Assembly: GCA_902791035.1 (NCBI GenBank)
Contig: CADAUA010000008.1
Span: 42,699 to 106,698 of the forward strand
Source: an uncultured Coriobacteriaceae bacterium
Lineage (GTDB): Bacteria; Actinomycetota; Coriobacteriia; Coriobacteriales; Atopobiaceae
DNA: 64,000 bases
Direction: 5' to 3'
The stretch's first letter is position 1. Each line of letters begins with the position of its first letter. Both the position numbers and the translations under genes were made by a program. Shown in pieces: positions 1 to 7,879 of the stretch. The notes below the pieces were generated by a model. That model was not told the DNA's origin. It was given only the letters and a program-made list of their open reading frames with translations, and ran no database searches.

Positions 1-259
1 GCTGGTTGGAGAGCGTGGCCTGGGTGGAGCCGACCGCGCGTTGCAGCTCGCCGAAGCGCCGCGGCCCGCCGCGGAGCTCCTTCATGATGACGATGGCCCA
101 CTTGCCGGCCAGGAGCTGCTGGGCGGTGACGTAGGGGCAGGCGCCGAACTGGTCCGGCGTGCTGGCGGGCGCGGCGGCGGGACCGCCGGCGCGCGCGGTG
201 CCGGGCGCCGGCGTGCTAGCGGGCGCGGCGGTGTTGGCGCTGGGGGTGTGCTGCGGCAT
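1..259 (-). CDS. HxlR-family transcriptional regulator, C-terminus cut by window edge
   Basis: The gene runs leftward off the window; about 86 residues are visible. After a low-complexity Ala/Pro/Thr leader of about 45 residues comes the HxlR winged-helix signature: CPYVTAQQLLAGKWAIVIMK, then a Gly-rich turn, RRFGELQRAVGS and QATLSNQ. HxlR proteins usually carry a sensory Cys (the C of CPY here) and respond to aldehydes, quinones or disulfide stress. The start at 259 is the first ATG of the frame, but the Ala-rich leader is unusual and translation could begin later. It is divergent from the dioxygenase gene, with a perfect inverted repeat between them, so it probably controls that gene and itself. 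Confidence 0.85.
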   Translation of the reverse strand, partial: MPQHTPSANTAAPASTPAPGTARAGGPAAAPASTPDQFGACPYVTAQQLLAGKWAIVIMKELRGGPRRFGELQRAVGSTQATLSNQ

Positions 260-282
260 GGCCTTGTTTCCCGTTCTCCCAA

Positions 283-302
283 TAGTATCGAAAAAGATAC
301 TA
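283..302. promoter_or_regulatory. Perfect inverted repeat in the HxlR/dioxygenase divergent promoter
   Basis: TAGTATC-GAAAAA-GATACTA is a perfect 7+6+7 palindrome in an AT-rich gap of an otherwise GC-rich region. It lies just upstream of the rightward -35 box. HxlR-type dimers bind such sites, so an operator for the neighbouring regulator is the simplest reading. Confidence 0.6.
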
Positions 303-322
303 GCTCACATAATTGCTAGTGA

Positions 323-350
323 TTGACTAGGAATAAACCTCCCATATACT
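323..350 (+). promoter_or_regulatory. Sigma-70-type promoter for the dioxygenase gene
   Basis: TTGACT at 323-328 and TATACT at 345-350 are separated by 16 bp, which would start a leader of about 45 nt before the ATG at 403. It lies downstream of the 283-302 palindrome. Confidence 0.6.
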
Positions 351-402
351 GGGCATTAGTCAGAATAATAAAGCAAGTCAGAGAATCGAATGGAGAATCA
401 CC

Positions 403-1275
403 ATGAGCGAGAAGAGCACCGAGAGGGCTGCGGCTACCGAGAGGGTAATGACCGCCGAGAAGAGCGTGACCGCCAGCACCGAGAAGCCCCAGAAGCCCCG
501 GACCCGCATGCCCGTCGTCTTCGCGGGCCACGGCAGCCCCATGCTCGCCCTCGACGACACGGAGGTCACGCGCGGCCTGCGGGCCGTGGGTCAGCGAATC
601 GAGGACGAGTTTGGCAAGCCGCGGGCGATCCTGGCCGTGTCGGCCCACTGGTACACGCGCGGGAGCTTCGTGCAGAGCACTGCCGCGCCCGAGCAGATCT
701 ACGACATGTACGGCTTCCCCAAGGCGCTCTACGACTTCGAGTACCCCGTGGCTGGGAGCCCCGAGCTGGGCGAGCGCGTGACGCGGCTCCTGGGCGACCG
801 CGTGCGCGTGAACGACGACTGGGGGATCGACCACGGCACCTGGACCGTGCTGGCGCACGTGTTTCCGCAGGCAGACGTGCCTGTGGTGCAGCTCTCCGTG
901 GACGGGACGCGCACGACGCGCGAGCTCTATGAGATCGGCCGGGCGCTGGCGCCGCTGCGCGACGAGGGGTATCTGGTGTTTGGCAGCGGCAACGTGGTGC
1001 ACAACCTGGGTCGTGTGGACTGGTCCAACGCCGGCGGGTCGGCGGCCACGAACGAGTTCAACGCGCTGGTGACCGAGAAGGTCCTGGCGCGCGACGACGC
1101 GGCGATCCTGGACTACGCGAGCCTGCCCAACGCGGCCTACGCTGCGCCCACGCCGGAGCACTTCCTGCCGCTGATCTACATGCTGGGCGCCGCCGATGGC
1201 GAGAGGCCCGAGGTCTTCAACGACCACAGCGAGCTTGCCGCGATCTCGATGACGGGGTACGTGTTCGGGCTGTGA
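403..1275 (+). CDS. DODA-type extradiol aromatic ring-opening dioxygenase family (YgiD-like)
   Basis: 290 aa. Family motifs in order: VFAGHGSPMLALDD (metal His) near residue 43, AVSAHWYTRG, WGIDHGTWTVLAHVFPQADV, and GSGNVVHNLG. These match the 4,5-DOPA extradiol dioxygenase/YgiD family, which uses a single non-haem Fe or Zn bound by His residues. The physiological substrate in bacteria is usually unknown. The first 35 residues (Lys/Thr/Ser/Glu-rich) are not part of the family core. ATG 403 has a GGAG ribosome site 7 bp upstream; an in-frame ATG at 448 is a less likely start. Control by the divergent HxlR regulator is inferred. Confidence 0.9.
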   Translation: MSEKSTERAAATERVMTAEKSVTASTEKPQKPRTRMPVVFAGHGSPMLALDDTEVTRGLRAVGQRIEDEFGKPRAILAVSAHWYTRGSFVQSTAAPEQIYDMYGFPKALYDFEYPVAGSPELGERVTRLLGDRVRVNDDWGIDHGTWTVLAHVFPQADVPVVQLSVDGTRTTRELYEIGRALAPLRDEGYLVFGSGNVVHNLGRVDWSNAGGSAATNEFNALVTEKVLARDDAAILDYASLPNAAYAAPTPEHFLPLIYMLGAADGERPEVFNDHSELAAISMTGYVFGL

Positions 1276-1307
1276 CGCGGGGTGGGGAGTGGGGCGGCCG
1301 TGGGCGG

Positions 1308-1332
1308 GCGCCAGGGGGTACTCCCCTGGCGC
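1308..1332. repeat. Family C hairpin with GTACT loop
   Basis: GCGCCAGGGG-GTACT-CCCCTGGCGC is a perfect 10 bp stem with a 5-nt GTACT loop, directly downstream of the dioxygenase stop. The same GGGG-GTACT-CCCC core recurs near 41.27, 47.65, 47.73, 49.02 and 49.06 kb with different but still complementary outer stems. Confidence 0.75.
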
Positions 1333-1352
1333 ACGCGTCCGTGACAGCCAGT

Positions 1353-1422
1353 GTGACACCCCAGGACCGAGGTGGCGTGACACCCCAGGACCGAGGTGGC
1401 GTGACACCCCAGGACCGAGGTG
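1353..1422. repeat. Tandem 24-bp repeat (about 3 copies), family A variant
   Basis: Three head-to-tail copies of a 24 bp unit, GTGACACCCCAGGACCGAGG followed by TGGC; the last copy is incomplete. Two reverse-complement copies of nearly the same unit occur at about 58575-58620. It fills most of the 203 bp gap before the aminopeptidase and resembles the GTGACA-ended family A palindromes. Confidence 0.7.
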
Positions 1423-1478
1423 CCCGACGGTGGCGTATGCTTGTCGTCGGCCGGAGGCGTCGTCGGGGAGGAGCGCGC

Positions 1479-2810
1479 ATGCAGGATGTAGAGGAATCAC
1501 GGGAGCTCATCGAGTTCATCCGGAGGAGCCCGAGCCCATTCCACGCGGTGGCCGAGGTGCGGCGGCGCTTGGACGCGGCGGGCTTCTCGTACCTCGACGA
1601 GGGCGATGCCTGGCACGTGGAGCCCGGCGGCTCCTACTACACCACCCGCAACGGCTCCAGCCTGGTGGCCTTCTCGATTCCGGCGGACCTCCCGGCGGGC
1701 GTCCACTTCCAGATGACGGCCGCGCATACCGACGCGCCCACCTTCAAGCTCAAGGCCGTCCCCACCCTCGAGGGCCCCGCCAGCTACGTCCGCCTGGATG
1801 TGGAGGCCTACGGCGGCATGATCGACTCCACCTGGCTGGACCGGCCGCTCGGGCTGGCTGGTCGCGTGCTGGTGCGCGATGCCGACGGTCGCGGCGCCAC
1901 GAGCCGGCTCTTCTCGCCCGATCGCGACCTCGTCCTTATCCCAAACGTGGCCATTCACTTCAACCGCGAGGTGAACAAGGGCTACGCCTTCAACCGGCAG
2001 GTCGACCTGTGCCCGCTCTTCTCGGCGGGGGAGCTGCGCGCGGGGGACTTCGACCGGCTGGTGGCGGCCGAGCTCGGCGTGGAGCCGGAGGCGATCCTGG
2101 CCCGCGAGCTCTGCCTGGTCAACCGCCAGCCGGGCCGCGTGTGGGGCTGGGCGGACGAGTTTACCAGCACGCCCAAGCTGGACGACCTCCAGTGCGCCTT
2201 CGCGTCGGTCAAGGCGCTGCTCGCTGCCGGCACGCCTGTGGGTCACATAAATGTTTGCGCGCTCTTCGACAACGAGGAGGTCGGGTCCGGCACCAAGCAG
2301 GGCGCCCTCTCGACCTTCCTGCGCGACGTGCTGGTGCGGCTCTGCGGCGCGCTGGGGCTCGGGCAGGAGGACTACCTGCGGGCCCTTGCCGGCTCCATGC
2401 TCGTGAGCTGCGACAACGCCCACGCCCTGCACCCCAACCACCCGGAGAAGCACGACGAGGCCAACCGCGCCCTTCTCAACCGCGGTCTGGTGGTCAAGGA
2501 GGCCGCCAACCAGAAGTACACCACGGACGCCTTCAGCCGGGCGGTCCTGCGCGCCGTGTGCGACGACGCGGGCGTGCCGCTCCAGACCTTTGCCAACCGG
2601 AGCGACTCGGCGGGCGGCTCGACCTTGGGCAACCTGAGCAACGAGCAGGTGAGCGTTCACGCCGTGGACGTGGGCCTGCCGCAGCTGGCCATGCACTCGA
2701 GCTACGAGACGACCGGCACGGCCGACACGGCGCTGGGCATTGCGGCGCTGCGCGCGTTCTTCTCGCGCGACGTGCGGATCCGCGGGGCGGAGGGCTTCGA
2801 ACTGGCGTGA
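1479..2810 (+). CDS. apeB: M18-family aminopeptidase
   Basis: 443 aa, the usual size for M18 aspartyl-type aminopeptidases. The N-terminus (SPSPFHAVAEVRRRLDAAGF) is typical. Metal-site motifs are AAHTDAPTFKLK (first His/Asp), FDNEEVGSG (Glu/Glu) and the C-terminal HSSYETTG. The product is a cytosolic, dizinc, multimeric peptidase removing N-terminal residues from peptides. ATG 1479 is chosen because GGGGAGGAG lies just upstream and the family similarity starts within a few residues; the frame is open further upstream but only through the tandem repeat. Its 3' end faces mgtC across family A repeats. Confidence 0.93.
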   Translation: MQDVEESRELIEFIRRSPSPFHAVAEVRRRLDAAGFSYLDEGDAWHVEPGGSYYTTRNGSSLVAFSIPADLPAGVHFQMTAAHTDAPTFKLKAVPTLEGPASYVRLDVEAYGGMIDSTWLDRPLGLAGRVLVRDADGRGATSRLFSPDRDLVLIPNVAIHFNREVNKGYAFNRQVDLCPLFSAGELRAGDFDRLVAAELGVEPEAILARELCLVNRQPGRVWGWADEFTSTPKLDDLQCAFASVKALLAAGTPVGHINVCALFDNEEVGSGTKQGALSTFLRDVLVRLCGALGLGQEDYLRALAGSMLVSCDNAHALHPNHPEKHDEANRALLNRGLVVKEAANQKYTTDAFSRAVLRAVCDDAGVPLQTFANRSDSAGGSTLGNLSNEQVSVHAVDVGLPQLAMHSSYETTGTADTALGIAALRAFFSRDVRIRGAEGFELA

Positions 2811-2819
2811 CGGCGCGGC

Positions 2820-2910
2820 GCGTGACATGGGGTCGGACCCCGTGTCAGCTCCCGCGGGCGTGACAGGGGGTCAGACCCCGTGTCACGCTGACCCCGTGTC
2901 ACGCCCGCGG
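2820..2910. repeat. Family A palindromes in convergent junction
   Basis: Two tandem palindromes: GTGACATGGGGTC next to GGACCCCGTGTCA, then GTGACAGGGGGTC with AGACCCCGTGTCAC, plus a half-copy. They fill the gap between the convergent aminopeptidase and MgtC genes, where no canonical T-tract terminator is visible, so they may also end transcripts. Confidence 0.75.
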
Positions 2911-3603
2911 CTAGGCCTCGGCGACGAAGACCACGAAGTCCAGGTTCTGCAGCGACTCTATGAAGGGCTGCTTGCGCTGCGACTGCGGAATCCTGATGCT
3001 CACCGTTACGGCGGCGCCCACCCCGCCCTCGCCCCTCATGGCCGAGAAGTCGCTGAACTCGCACTCCCACGAGTGAAGGGTCCGCAGGAGCTGCGTGATG
3101 TCCTCCCGCCTCTCCAGCTCGATGAAGAGGCCGAAGGTCCGGGTATTCTGGGAGATGACGGAGTCCAGTCGGCCCAGCAGCAGGTAGGTGATGGCGACGC
3201 AGGCGAGCGCCAGGAGGGTCGCCTCCACGTAGCCGGCGCCGGCGGCCAGGCCCATGCAGGCGCACACCCAGAGGCCCGCCGCTGTGGTGAGGCCGCGCAC
3301 CGAGTTGCGGCCGGTCACGATGATGGTGCCCACGCCCAAGAAGCCGATGCCGCTGATGACCTGCGCCCCCACGCGGCTGGGGTCGATCGACGACTCGGGG
3401 AAGGCGTGGAAGAGGTACTCGCCCACGATCATGGTGAGCGCCGAGCCCAGGCACACCAGCACGTGGGTCTTTATCCCCGCGCTCTTGTTGCGCCACTCGC
3501 GCTCGGCTCCCACCACGGTGCCGGCCAGCATGGCGAGGAGCAGCCGCAGGAGGACGGCGAGGGTGCTCCACCCGTGGATGACATTCACGACCTCTGCGAG
3601 CAT
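2911..3603 (-). CDS. MgtC/SapB-family membrane protein
   Basis: 230 aa. Hydrophobic segments occupy the first two thirds, with MgtC motifs GTVVGAEREWRNKSAGIKTH and LVCLGSALTMIVGEY, then QVISGIGFLGVGTIIV and a Gly/Ala-rich helix pair. The C-terminal 80 residues (from LDSVISQNTRTF) form a soluble ACT-like domain as in MgtC proteins. Family members modulate F-type ATPase or Mg2+ homeostasis; the role here is not shown. The ATG at 3603 has GGAGGCACC immediately upstream. An in-frame extension to 3735 lacks a ribosome site and family similarity. Confidence 0.88.
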   Translation of the reverse strand: MLAEVVNVIHGWSTLAVLLRLLLAMLAGTVVGAEREWRNKSAGIKTHVLVCLGSALTMIVGEYLFHAFPESSIDPSRVGAQVISGIGFLGVGTIIVTGRNSVRGLTTAAGLWVCACMGLAAGAGYVEATLLALACVAITYLLLGRLDSVISQNTRTFGLFIELERREDITQLLRTLHSWECEFSDFSAMRGEGGVGAAVTVSIRIPQSQRKQPFIESLQNLDFVVFVAEA

Positions 3604-3767
3604 GGTGCCTCCGTTTCTGTGGGTGCGGCCGGCGATCTGGCTGCCGGCGACAAGGGCTGCCGGCGATTTGGCGGCCGGCGAGAAGGGTTGTCGGCAACAA
3701 GGGCTAGATGGATTGTAATGATTCTGTAAGCTCAAGAGGTGTGGGCGGATGCTTGCGGACGGGCCGC

Positions 3768-3797
3768 GCCAAAAGTGTCAGACACTCTTGGCACGGG
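3768..3797. repeat. Family B palindrome next to kinase start
   Basis: GCCAAAAGTGT-CAG-ACACTCTTGGC, an imperfect palindrome with one mismatch, ends 2 bp before the ATG at 3799. Related copies lie at 19050, 23511, 35759, 45793, 50694 and 62219, each close to the start of a + strand gene. Confidence 0.75.
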
Positions 3798-3798
3798 C

Positions 3799-4566
3799 AT
3801 GCGGGGAGGGGAGGGCGCCTTGCGCGCGGACCTTGTGGTGAACGGCTTCGACGTGGTCGCCGAGTATGGGGACAAGGACGTGGAGGGCGTGTTCGTGTCG
3901 CTCCTCGAGCGATGGACGCGGCTGGCGGCCGGTCGCGAACGGACGGTCGTCCTTCTTGCCGCGCCGCCGGGGGCGGGCAAGTCCACGCTGGCAGCCTTCC
4001 TCGAGTGGTACGCGCCGCAGGTGCCGGGCGTGGCCGTGCCTCGGGCCGTGGGCATCGACGGCTTCCACTACCCAAACGCCTACCTGGACACCCACACGAC
4101 GATGGAGGACGGGCTCGAGGTCGTGCTGCGCTCGCGCAAGGGGGCGGCCTTCACCTTCGACGTGGCGGGGCTCGAGGGCGCGGTGCGGGACTACCTTACG
4201 GCGGAGGCGCCGGCACCGTGGCCCGTCTACTCGCGCGTGCTGCACGACCCGGTGCCTGCGGCGATCGACGTGGACGCGCCGCTCCTTTTGGTGGAGGGCA
4301 ATTACCTGCTGCTGGACGACCCCGGATGGGCGCGGGTGCGCGCGCTCGCTGCCGACACGGTCTTCTTGCGGGCCGACGAGGGCGAGCTGCGGGAGCGCCT
4401 GGTTGCGCGGAAGGTGCGCGGCGGCATGGCGCCGGATGACGCCGAGACTTGGTACCAGGCCTCCGATGGAAGAAACGTGAGGGCCGTGCTCGAACGGAGC
4501 GTGCCTGCTAACGTGGAGCTTCGGCAGCGCGGAGGCACCCTCGAGGTGGTGCGCGCGAGGTCCTGA
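3799..4566 (+). CDS. P-loop nucleoside/sugar kinase-like protein (uridine kinase/PanK superfamily)
   Basis: 255 aa. Walker A is LLAAPPGAGKSTLAAFLEWY; next come VGIDGFHYPNAYLDTHTTMEDG, a Walker B-like LLLVEGNYLLLDDPGW, and a lid-like segment ERLVARKVRGGMAPDDAE. This is the layout of the YggC/FrcK-type nucleoside or sugar kinase family; the substrate cannot be assigned. Start is uncertain: ATG 3799 lacks a good ribosome site, whereas TTG 3820 is preceded by GGGGAGGGGAGGG at ideal spacing and still leaves the whole domain. A GTG at 3739 would translate the family B palindrome. Possibly co-transcribed with the phosphatase 19 bp downstream. Confidence 0.8.
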   Translation: MRGGEGALRADLVVNGFDVVAEYGDKDVEGVFVSLLERWTRLAAGRERTVVLLAAPPGAGKSTLAAFLEWYAPQVPGVAVPRAVGIDGFHYPNAYLDTHTTMEDGLEVVLRSRKGAAFTFDVAGLEGAVRDYLTAEAPAPWPVYSRVLHDPVPAAIDVDAPLLLVEGNYLLLDDPGWARVRALAADTVFLRADEGELRERLVARKVRGGMAPDDAETWYQASDGRNVRAVLERSVPANVELRQRGGTLEVVRARS

Positions 4567-4585
4567 CCGCGGGAGGCGTCCATCC

Positions 4586-5209
4586 ATGAAGCACGTGAGG
4601 TTCTACTACGTCCGGCATGGGCGCACCGAGTTCAACCGCGACGGGATCATCCAGGGCGGGCGCGTGGACTCGCCTTTGGTGGAGGAGTCGCTGGGGGAGG
4701 TCGAGGCCACGGGGCGGGCGCTGGGCGGCATCGAGTTTGCGAGCTGCTACAGCTCGCCCCTGGGTCGTGCAGTGCAGACGGCCCAGATCCTGACCGCTGG
4801 GCGGGGTCTCATGATCCAGACCCTGGACGACCTGCGGGAGTTCGACTTCGGCACGATCGACGGGACCCCGCACCGGGAGAACGGCCGGCGGTTCGCGCGG
4901 TGCTACATGCGGCAGGACTTCTCGGGTGTGGGCGGCGAGACCGGGGCCCAGGTGCGCGAGCGGGTGCGGAGGGCCTTCGAGCGCATGTGCGCGTCGGCCG
5001 ATGACGGGCAGAACGTGCTGGTGGTGGCCCACGGGTCGCTCTTCCGGTACGTGTTTCTCAACTTCTATCGGGCGGATCCGGTGCGCAGGGCGATCCTGAG
5101 CCGCTCGCTGCGGGTGCCCAACGCGAGCGTGGCCGTGCTGGACGCGGTCGACGGGCGGGTGGAGCTCACGCGCCTGCCGCAGACGGCCGCGGACTTCCTG
5201 CGCCGCTGA
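4586..5209 (+). CDS. Histidine phosphatase family protein
   Basis: 207 aa. RHGRTEFNRDGIIQGGRVDSPL carries the catalytic RHG motif near residue 9, YSSPLGRAVQTAQ the second Arg, and VVAHGSLFRYV the second catalytic His. This is the phosphoglycerate mutase-like phosphatase fold using a phospho-His intermediate. The acceptor is unknown; members act on sugar phosphates, cobalamin precursors or nucleotides. GGGAGG lies 9 bp before ATG 4586. Confidence 0.88.
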   Translation: MKHVRFYYVRHGRTEFNRDGIIQGGRVDSPLVEESLGEVEATGRALGGIEFASCYSSPLGRAVQTAQILTAGRGLMIQTLDDLREFDFGTIDGTPHRENGRRFARCYMRQDFSGVGGETGAQVRERVRRAFERMCASADDGQNVLVVAHGSLFRYVFLNFYRADPVRRAILSRSLRVPNASVAVLDAVDGRVELTRLPQTAADFLRR

Positions 5210-5365
5210 CGTGGGTGACGTGGGGTCGGAGCTCGTGTCACGTGGGGTCGGAGCTCTTGTCACGTGGGGTCGGAGCTCGTGTCACGTTTTGCCGTGCCCG
5301 TGGGGTCGGAGCTTGTCACGTGGGGTCGGAGCTCGTGTCACGTTTTGCCGTGCCCGTGGGGTATC
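5210..5365. repeat. Family A repeat cluster
   Basis: Five or six copies of a unit reading GTCACGTGGGGTCGGAGCTC then GTGTCACG, some separated by TTTTGCCGTGCCC, fill the gap between the phosphatase and glyoxalase genes. The units are direct repeats that are each partly palindromic. No other feature is visible in this stretch. Confidence 0.75.
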
Positions 5366-5405
5366 GTGAGGGGCGGAGACACACCGGGCGATGAGGAGGA
5401 TTGCC

Positions 5406-5774
5406 ATGCAGGCACGCTTTGTGCACCGCTGCACGCACGTTCTGGACAAGGAACGGACCATCGCGTTCTACGAGAAGGCGCTCGGCTTCCACGTGGTGCG
5501 CGAGAAGGGCCCCGAGGACGGGTCGTGGACCAACACCTTTATGGCCAGCGACGCCGCGCCCTTCGAGCTGGAGCTCACCTGGAACCGCGGACGCGTGGAG
5601 CCCTACGAGAACGGCGGCAAGGACACGCACATCGCCTTCCGCGTGGATGACTACGACGCCTATCACCGCCTGCACGAGGAGATGGGCTGCATCGTGCACG
5701 AGAACCCGCGCATGGGGCTCTACTTCATCGCCGACCCCGACGGCCAGTGGATCGAGATCCTGCCCGAGAAGTAG
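5406..5774 (+). CDS. gloA: VOC-family glyoxalase I (lactoylglutathione lyase-like)
   Basis: 122 aa with two beta-alpha-beta-beta-beta modules. FVHRCTHVLDKERTIAFYEK provides the first metal ligand region, FELELTWNRG the first Glu, DTHIAFRVDDYD the second His and GQWIEILPEK the last Glu, as in Ni-type GlxI. It isomerises the hemithioacetal of methylglyoxal and a thiol. ATG 5406 has GAGGAGG 7 bp upstream; ATG 5391 overlaps that site and is rejected. Confidence 0.87.
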   Translation: MQARFVHRCTHVLDKERTIAFYEKALGFHVVREKGPEDGSWTNTFMASDAAPFELELTWNRGRVEPYENGGKDTHIAFRVDDYDAYHRLHEEMGCIVHENPRMGLYFIADPDGQWIEILPEK

Positions 5775-5817
5775 CGCGCCGCGTGACGGGCGCGGCGTGG
5801 CACGGGGTCTGGCATAA

Positions 5818-5868
5818 CAGAGAACGTGACAGAGGGTCGACGTGACAGAGGGTCAGACCCCGTGTCAC
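5818..5868. repeat. Family A palindromes
   Basis: A half-copy, then GTGACAGAGGGTC followed by AGACCCCGTGTCACC, in the convergent junction between gloA and the threonine aldolase gene and directly beside element E copy 1. Confidence 0.7.
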
Positions 5869-5878
5869 CAACGGACGC

Positions 5879-5951
5879 TAGCATACACTCTGCGCCTTGC
5901 GCGGGTTAGCAACTGGGCTTTTGTACGCCGACCGCCGCAGAGTGTATGCTA
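5879..5951. repeat. Element E, copy 1: 73-bp element with perfect 15-bp terminal inverted repeats
   Basis: TAGCATACACTCTGC at 5879-5893 and its exact complement GCAGAGTGTATGCTA at 5937-5951 flank 43 bp containing CAACTGGGCTTTTG. Copy 2 at 11220-11294 has identical termini and the same internal motif in opposite orientation. The size suggests a MITE-like or REP-like element. No coding capacity. Confidence 0.8.
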
Positions 5952-5961
5952 ACTACGCATC

Positions 5962-7101
5962 TCAGAGCAGGGCGAGAAGGTCGTCCACGTCCTGCTCGCT
6001 CGTGGCCCAGCTGGTCGCGAGGCGGATCACCGTGTGCTCGGCATCCAGCCGCTCCCAGAAGCCGTACTCTACCCGGCCGTCCAGGCGCGCGAGCAGCGCC
6101 GAGTCGGCCACGAGGAAGGTTTGGTTGGTGGGGTTCTCCATGCACACCGGGATGCCCTTCTCGCCAAGGGCGGCCTTGATGCGCCGCGCCGCTGCGATCG
6201 CCGGCTGGCCCAGGCGCTCGTAGAGCCGGCCCTGGGTGCGGCGCTGGCCGCCGTCGGCCTGAGGCCCGTGCTGGGTGCCGTCAGCCTGAGGCCCGTGCTG
6301 GGTGCCGTCGGCCTGAGCCCCGTCGGCCTGAGGCCCGTTCTCAAATAGAACCTCGAACTGCTTGCCCGTCACGAAGCCCTTGGCGAGCAGGGCCCCGTGT
6401 TGCTTGATCTGCGTGAAGAAGTGCGGGATCGTGGCGGGATCGGGCACCACCACGGCCTCGCCGAAGAGGGCGCCGCATTTGGTGCCTCCGATGTAGAAGA
6501 CGTCGCAGAGGCGCGCGAGGTTGACCAGGGTCACGTCGTTCTCGGGTGCGGCGAGGGCGTAGGCCAGGCGCGCCCCGTCCAGGTAGAGCAGCATGCCGTG
6601 CGCGTGGCAGGCGCTCGCGAGGGCCTCGAGCTCGGCACGGGTGTAGAGGGTGCCGCACTCGGTGGGTTGCGAGACGTAGACCATGCCGGGCTGGACCATG
6701 TGGTCGCGGTTGCCGTCCGTCTCCCAGGCGGTGGCGCAGGCCTCCACCTGGGCGGCGCCTATCTTCCCGTCGTGCTCGGGAAGCTCGATGACCTTGTGTC
6801 CCCCGGCCTCGATGGCACCGGCCTCGTGCACGCTCACGTGCCCGCTGGTGGCCGCGACCACGGCCTGCCATGGGCGAAGGGCGCAGCTGATGACGACCTC
6901 ATTTGCCTGGGTGCCGCCCACGAGGAACTGGATCTCCGCGTTGGGCGCGGCACAGGCCTCGCGAATGAGGGCGCGGGCGTGCTCACTGTGGGGGTCGTAG
7001 CCGTAGCCGACGGCGTGCTCGAGGTTGGTCGCGGCCAGGCGCTCAAGGATTGCGGGGTGGCAGCCCTCCTGGTAGTCGGAGGCGAAGAAGAGCTTGCTCA
7101 T
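5962..7101 (-). CDS. Threonine aldolase/beta-eliminating lyase family, with internal minisatellite
   Basis: 379 aa, PLP-dependent fold type I. N-terminus FFASDYQEGCHPAILERLA, VGGTQANEVV, LYLDGARLAYAL (Asp contacting PLP) and FYIGGTKCGALFGE (Schiff-base Lys) mark the low-specificity threonine aldolase family. After FEVLFENG there is an insertion of about 30 residues built on a 9-residue tandem repeat (QADGTQHGP) before GRLYERLGQPAI resumes the family sequence; the DNA shows a 27 bp direct repeat at about 6247-6330. ATG 7101 follows a GGCTCCGCC leader with a weak ribosome site but matches the family N-terminus. Confidence 0.87.
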   Translation of the reverse strand: MSKLFFASDYQEGCHPAILERLAATNLEHAVGYGYDPHSEHARALIREACAAPNAEIQFLVGGTQANEVVISCALRPWQAVVAATSGHVSVHEAGAIEAGGHKVIELPEHDGKIGAAQVEACATAWETDGNRDHMVQPGMVYVSQPTECGTLYTRAELEALASACHAHGMLLYLDGARLAYALAAPENDVTLVNLARLCDVFYIGGTKCGALFGEAVVVPDPATIPHFFTQIKQHGALLAKGFVTGKQFEVLFENGPQADGAQADGTQHGPQADGTQHGPQADGGQRRTQGRLYERLGQPAIAAARRIKAALGEKGIPVCMENPTNQTFLVADSALLARLDGRVEYGFWERLDAEHTVIRLATSWATSEQDVDDLLALL

Positions 7102-7346
7102 GGCGGAGCCTTTCTCTGGGGGTGTGTGGGTGTGGTGGTGCGGCGCGGGTGGCTCGTCGGGGAGGGGCGCGGCGCGGGTGGCTCGTCGGCGCGGCGGGTG
7201 GTGCGGCGCGTCTTGCTGACAAGGAATTCTATGCGGACGCAATCCATGCGCAAACTCAAAATTAAATTGTGCACAACCGTTTACAAGGTCGTCCCACTGT
7301 GCTTGAATGCTGTCGGACAAGCAGCATTTACCTCGGGAGGTATCCT

Positions 7347-7712
7347 ATGGACGCCATTGGCATCATAACCACGATTCTAGCCACGCTGGTCGCGCTGGAG
7401 TTCGTGTACATCTTCGTGTTGGAGACGGTCCGGACCGACTCGGAGGCCACGGCCAGGACCTTTGGCATGGAGACGGAGGTGCTGCGCGAGCCGCACATGG
7501 CCGTCTCGATGAAGAACCAGGGCGTCTACAACCTGGGCATCGCGATCCTGCTGCTGGTGGCGGTCTTTGGCCTGCATAGCGTGGGCATGACGGCGGCGCT
7601 GCTCGCGTACATCGTGTTTGTGGCGGCCTACGGCGCGGCCACGGTGAGCAGGGACATCATCCTCAAGCAGGGCGGTCTGGCCATTCTGGCGCTGGCCAGC
7701 CTGCTGCTCTAG
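7347..7712 (+). CDS. DUF1304 family membrane protein
   Basis: 121 aa with four predicted transmembrane helices: residues 4-24, about 50-70, 75-95 and 100-120. FVYIFVLETVRTDS and NQGVYNLGIAILLL match DUF1304. Function unknown. ATG 7347 is set by GGGAGG 6 bp upstream. A TTGTGCACAA palindrome lies at 7267-7276 in the promoter region between this gene and the divergent aldolase. Confidence 0.85.
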   Translation: MDAIGIITTILATLVALEFVYIFVLETVRTDSEATARTFGMETEVLREPHMAVSMKNQGVYNLGIAILLLVAVFGLHSVGMTAALLAYIVFVAAYGAATVSRDIILKQGGLAILALASLLL

Positions 7713-7734
7713 ATGGGCTTCGAGCGCGCCGAGA

Positions 7735-7876
7735 CGTGACAAAGGGTCGGACCCCCTGTCGCAGGGAGACCCCCTGTCGCAGGGAGCGGTACTGGGACGA
7801 AGAGGGTCGGGGCTACCGCCACGAGCGTGACAGCAGCTCCGACCCTGCGTGACAGCAGCTCCGACCCCAGTGTCAA
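7735..7876. repeat. Family A repeat cluster
   Basis: GTGACAAAGGGTCGGACCCC with a CTGTCGCAGGGAGACCCC duplication, then two direct copies of GTGACAGCAGCTCCGACCC ending in AGTGTCA. It separates the convergent DUF1304 gene and the broken substrate-binding gene. Confidence 0.7.
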
Positions 7877-7879
7877 GGG

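Noticed and set aside
1272..1478. N-terminal extension of the M18 aminopeptidase
   Set aside because: The extension is a translation of the 24-bp tandem repeat (TPQDRGGV) and precedes a strong ribosome site at ATG 1479.
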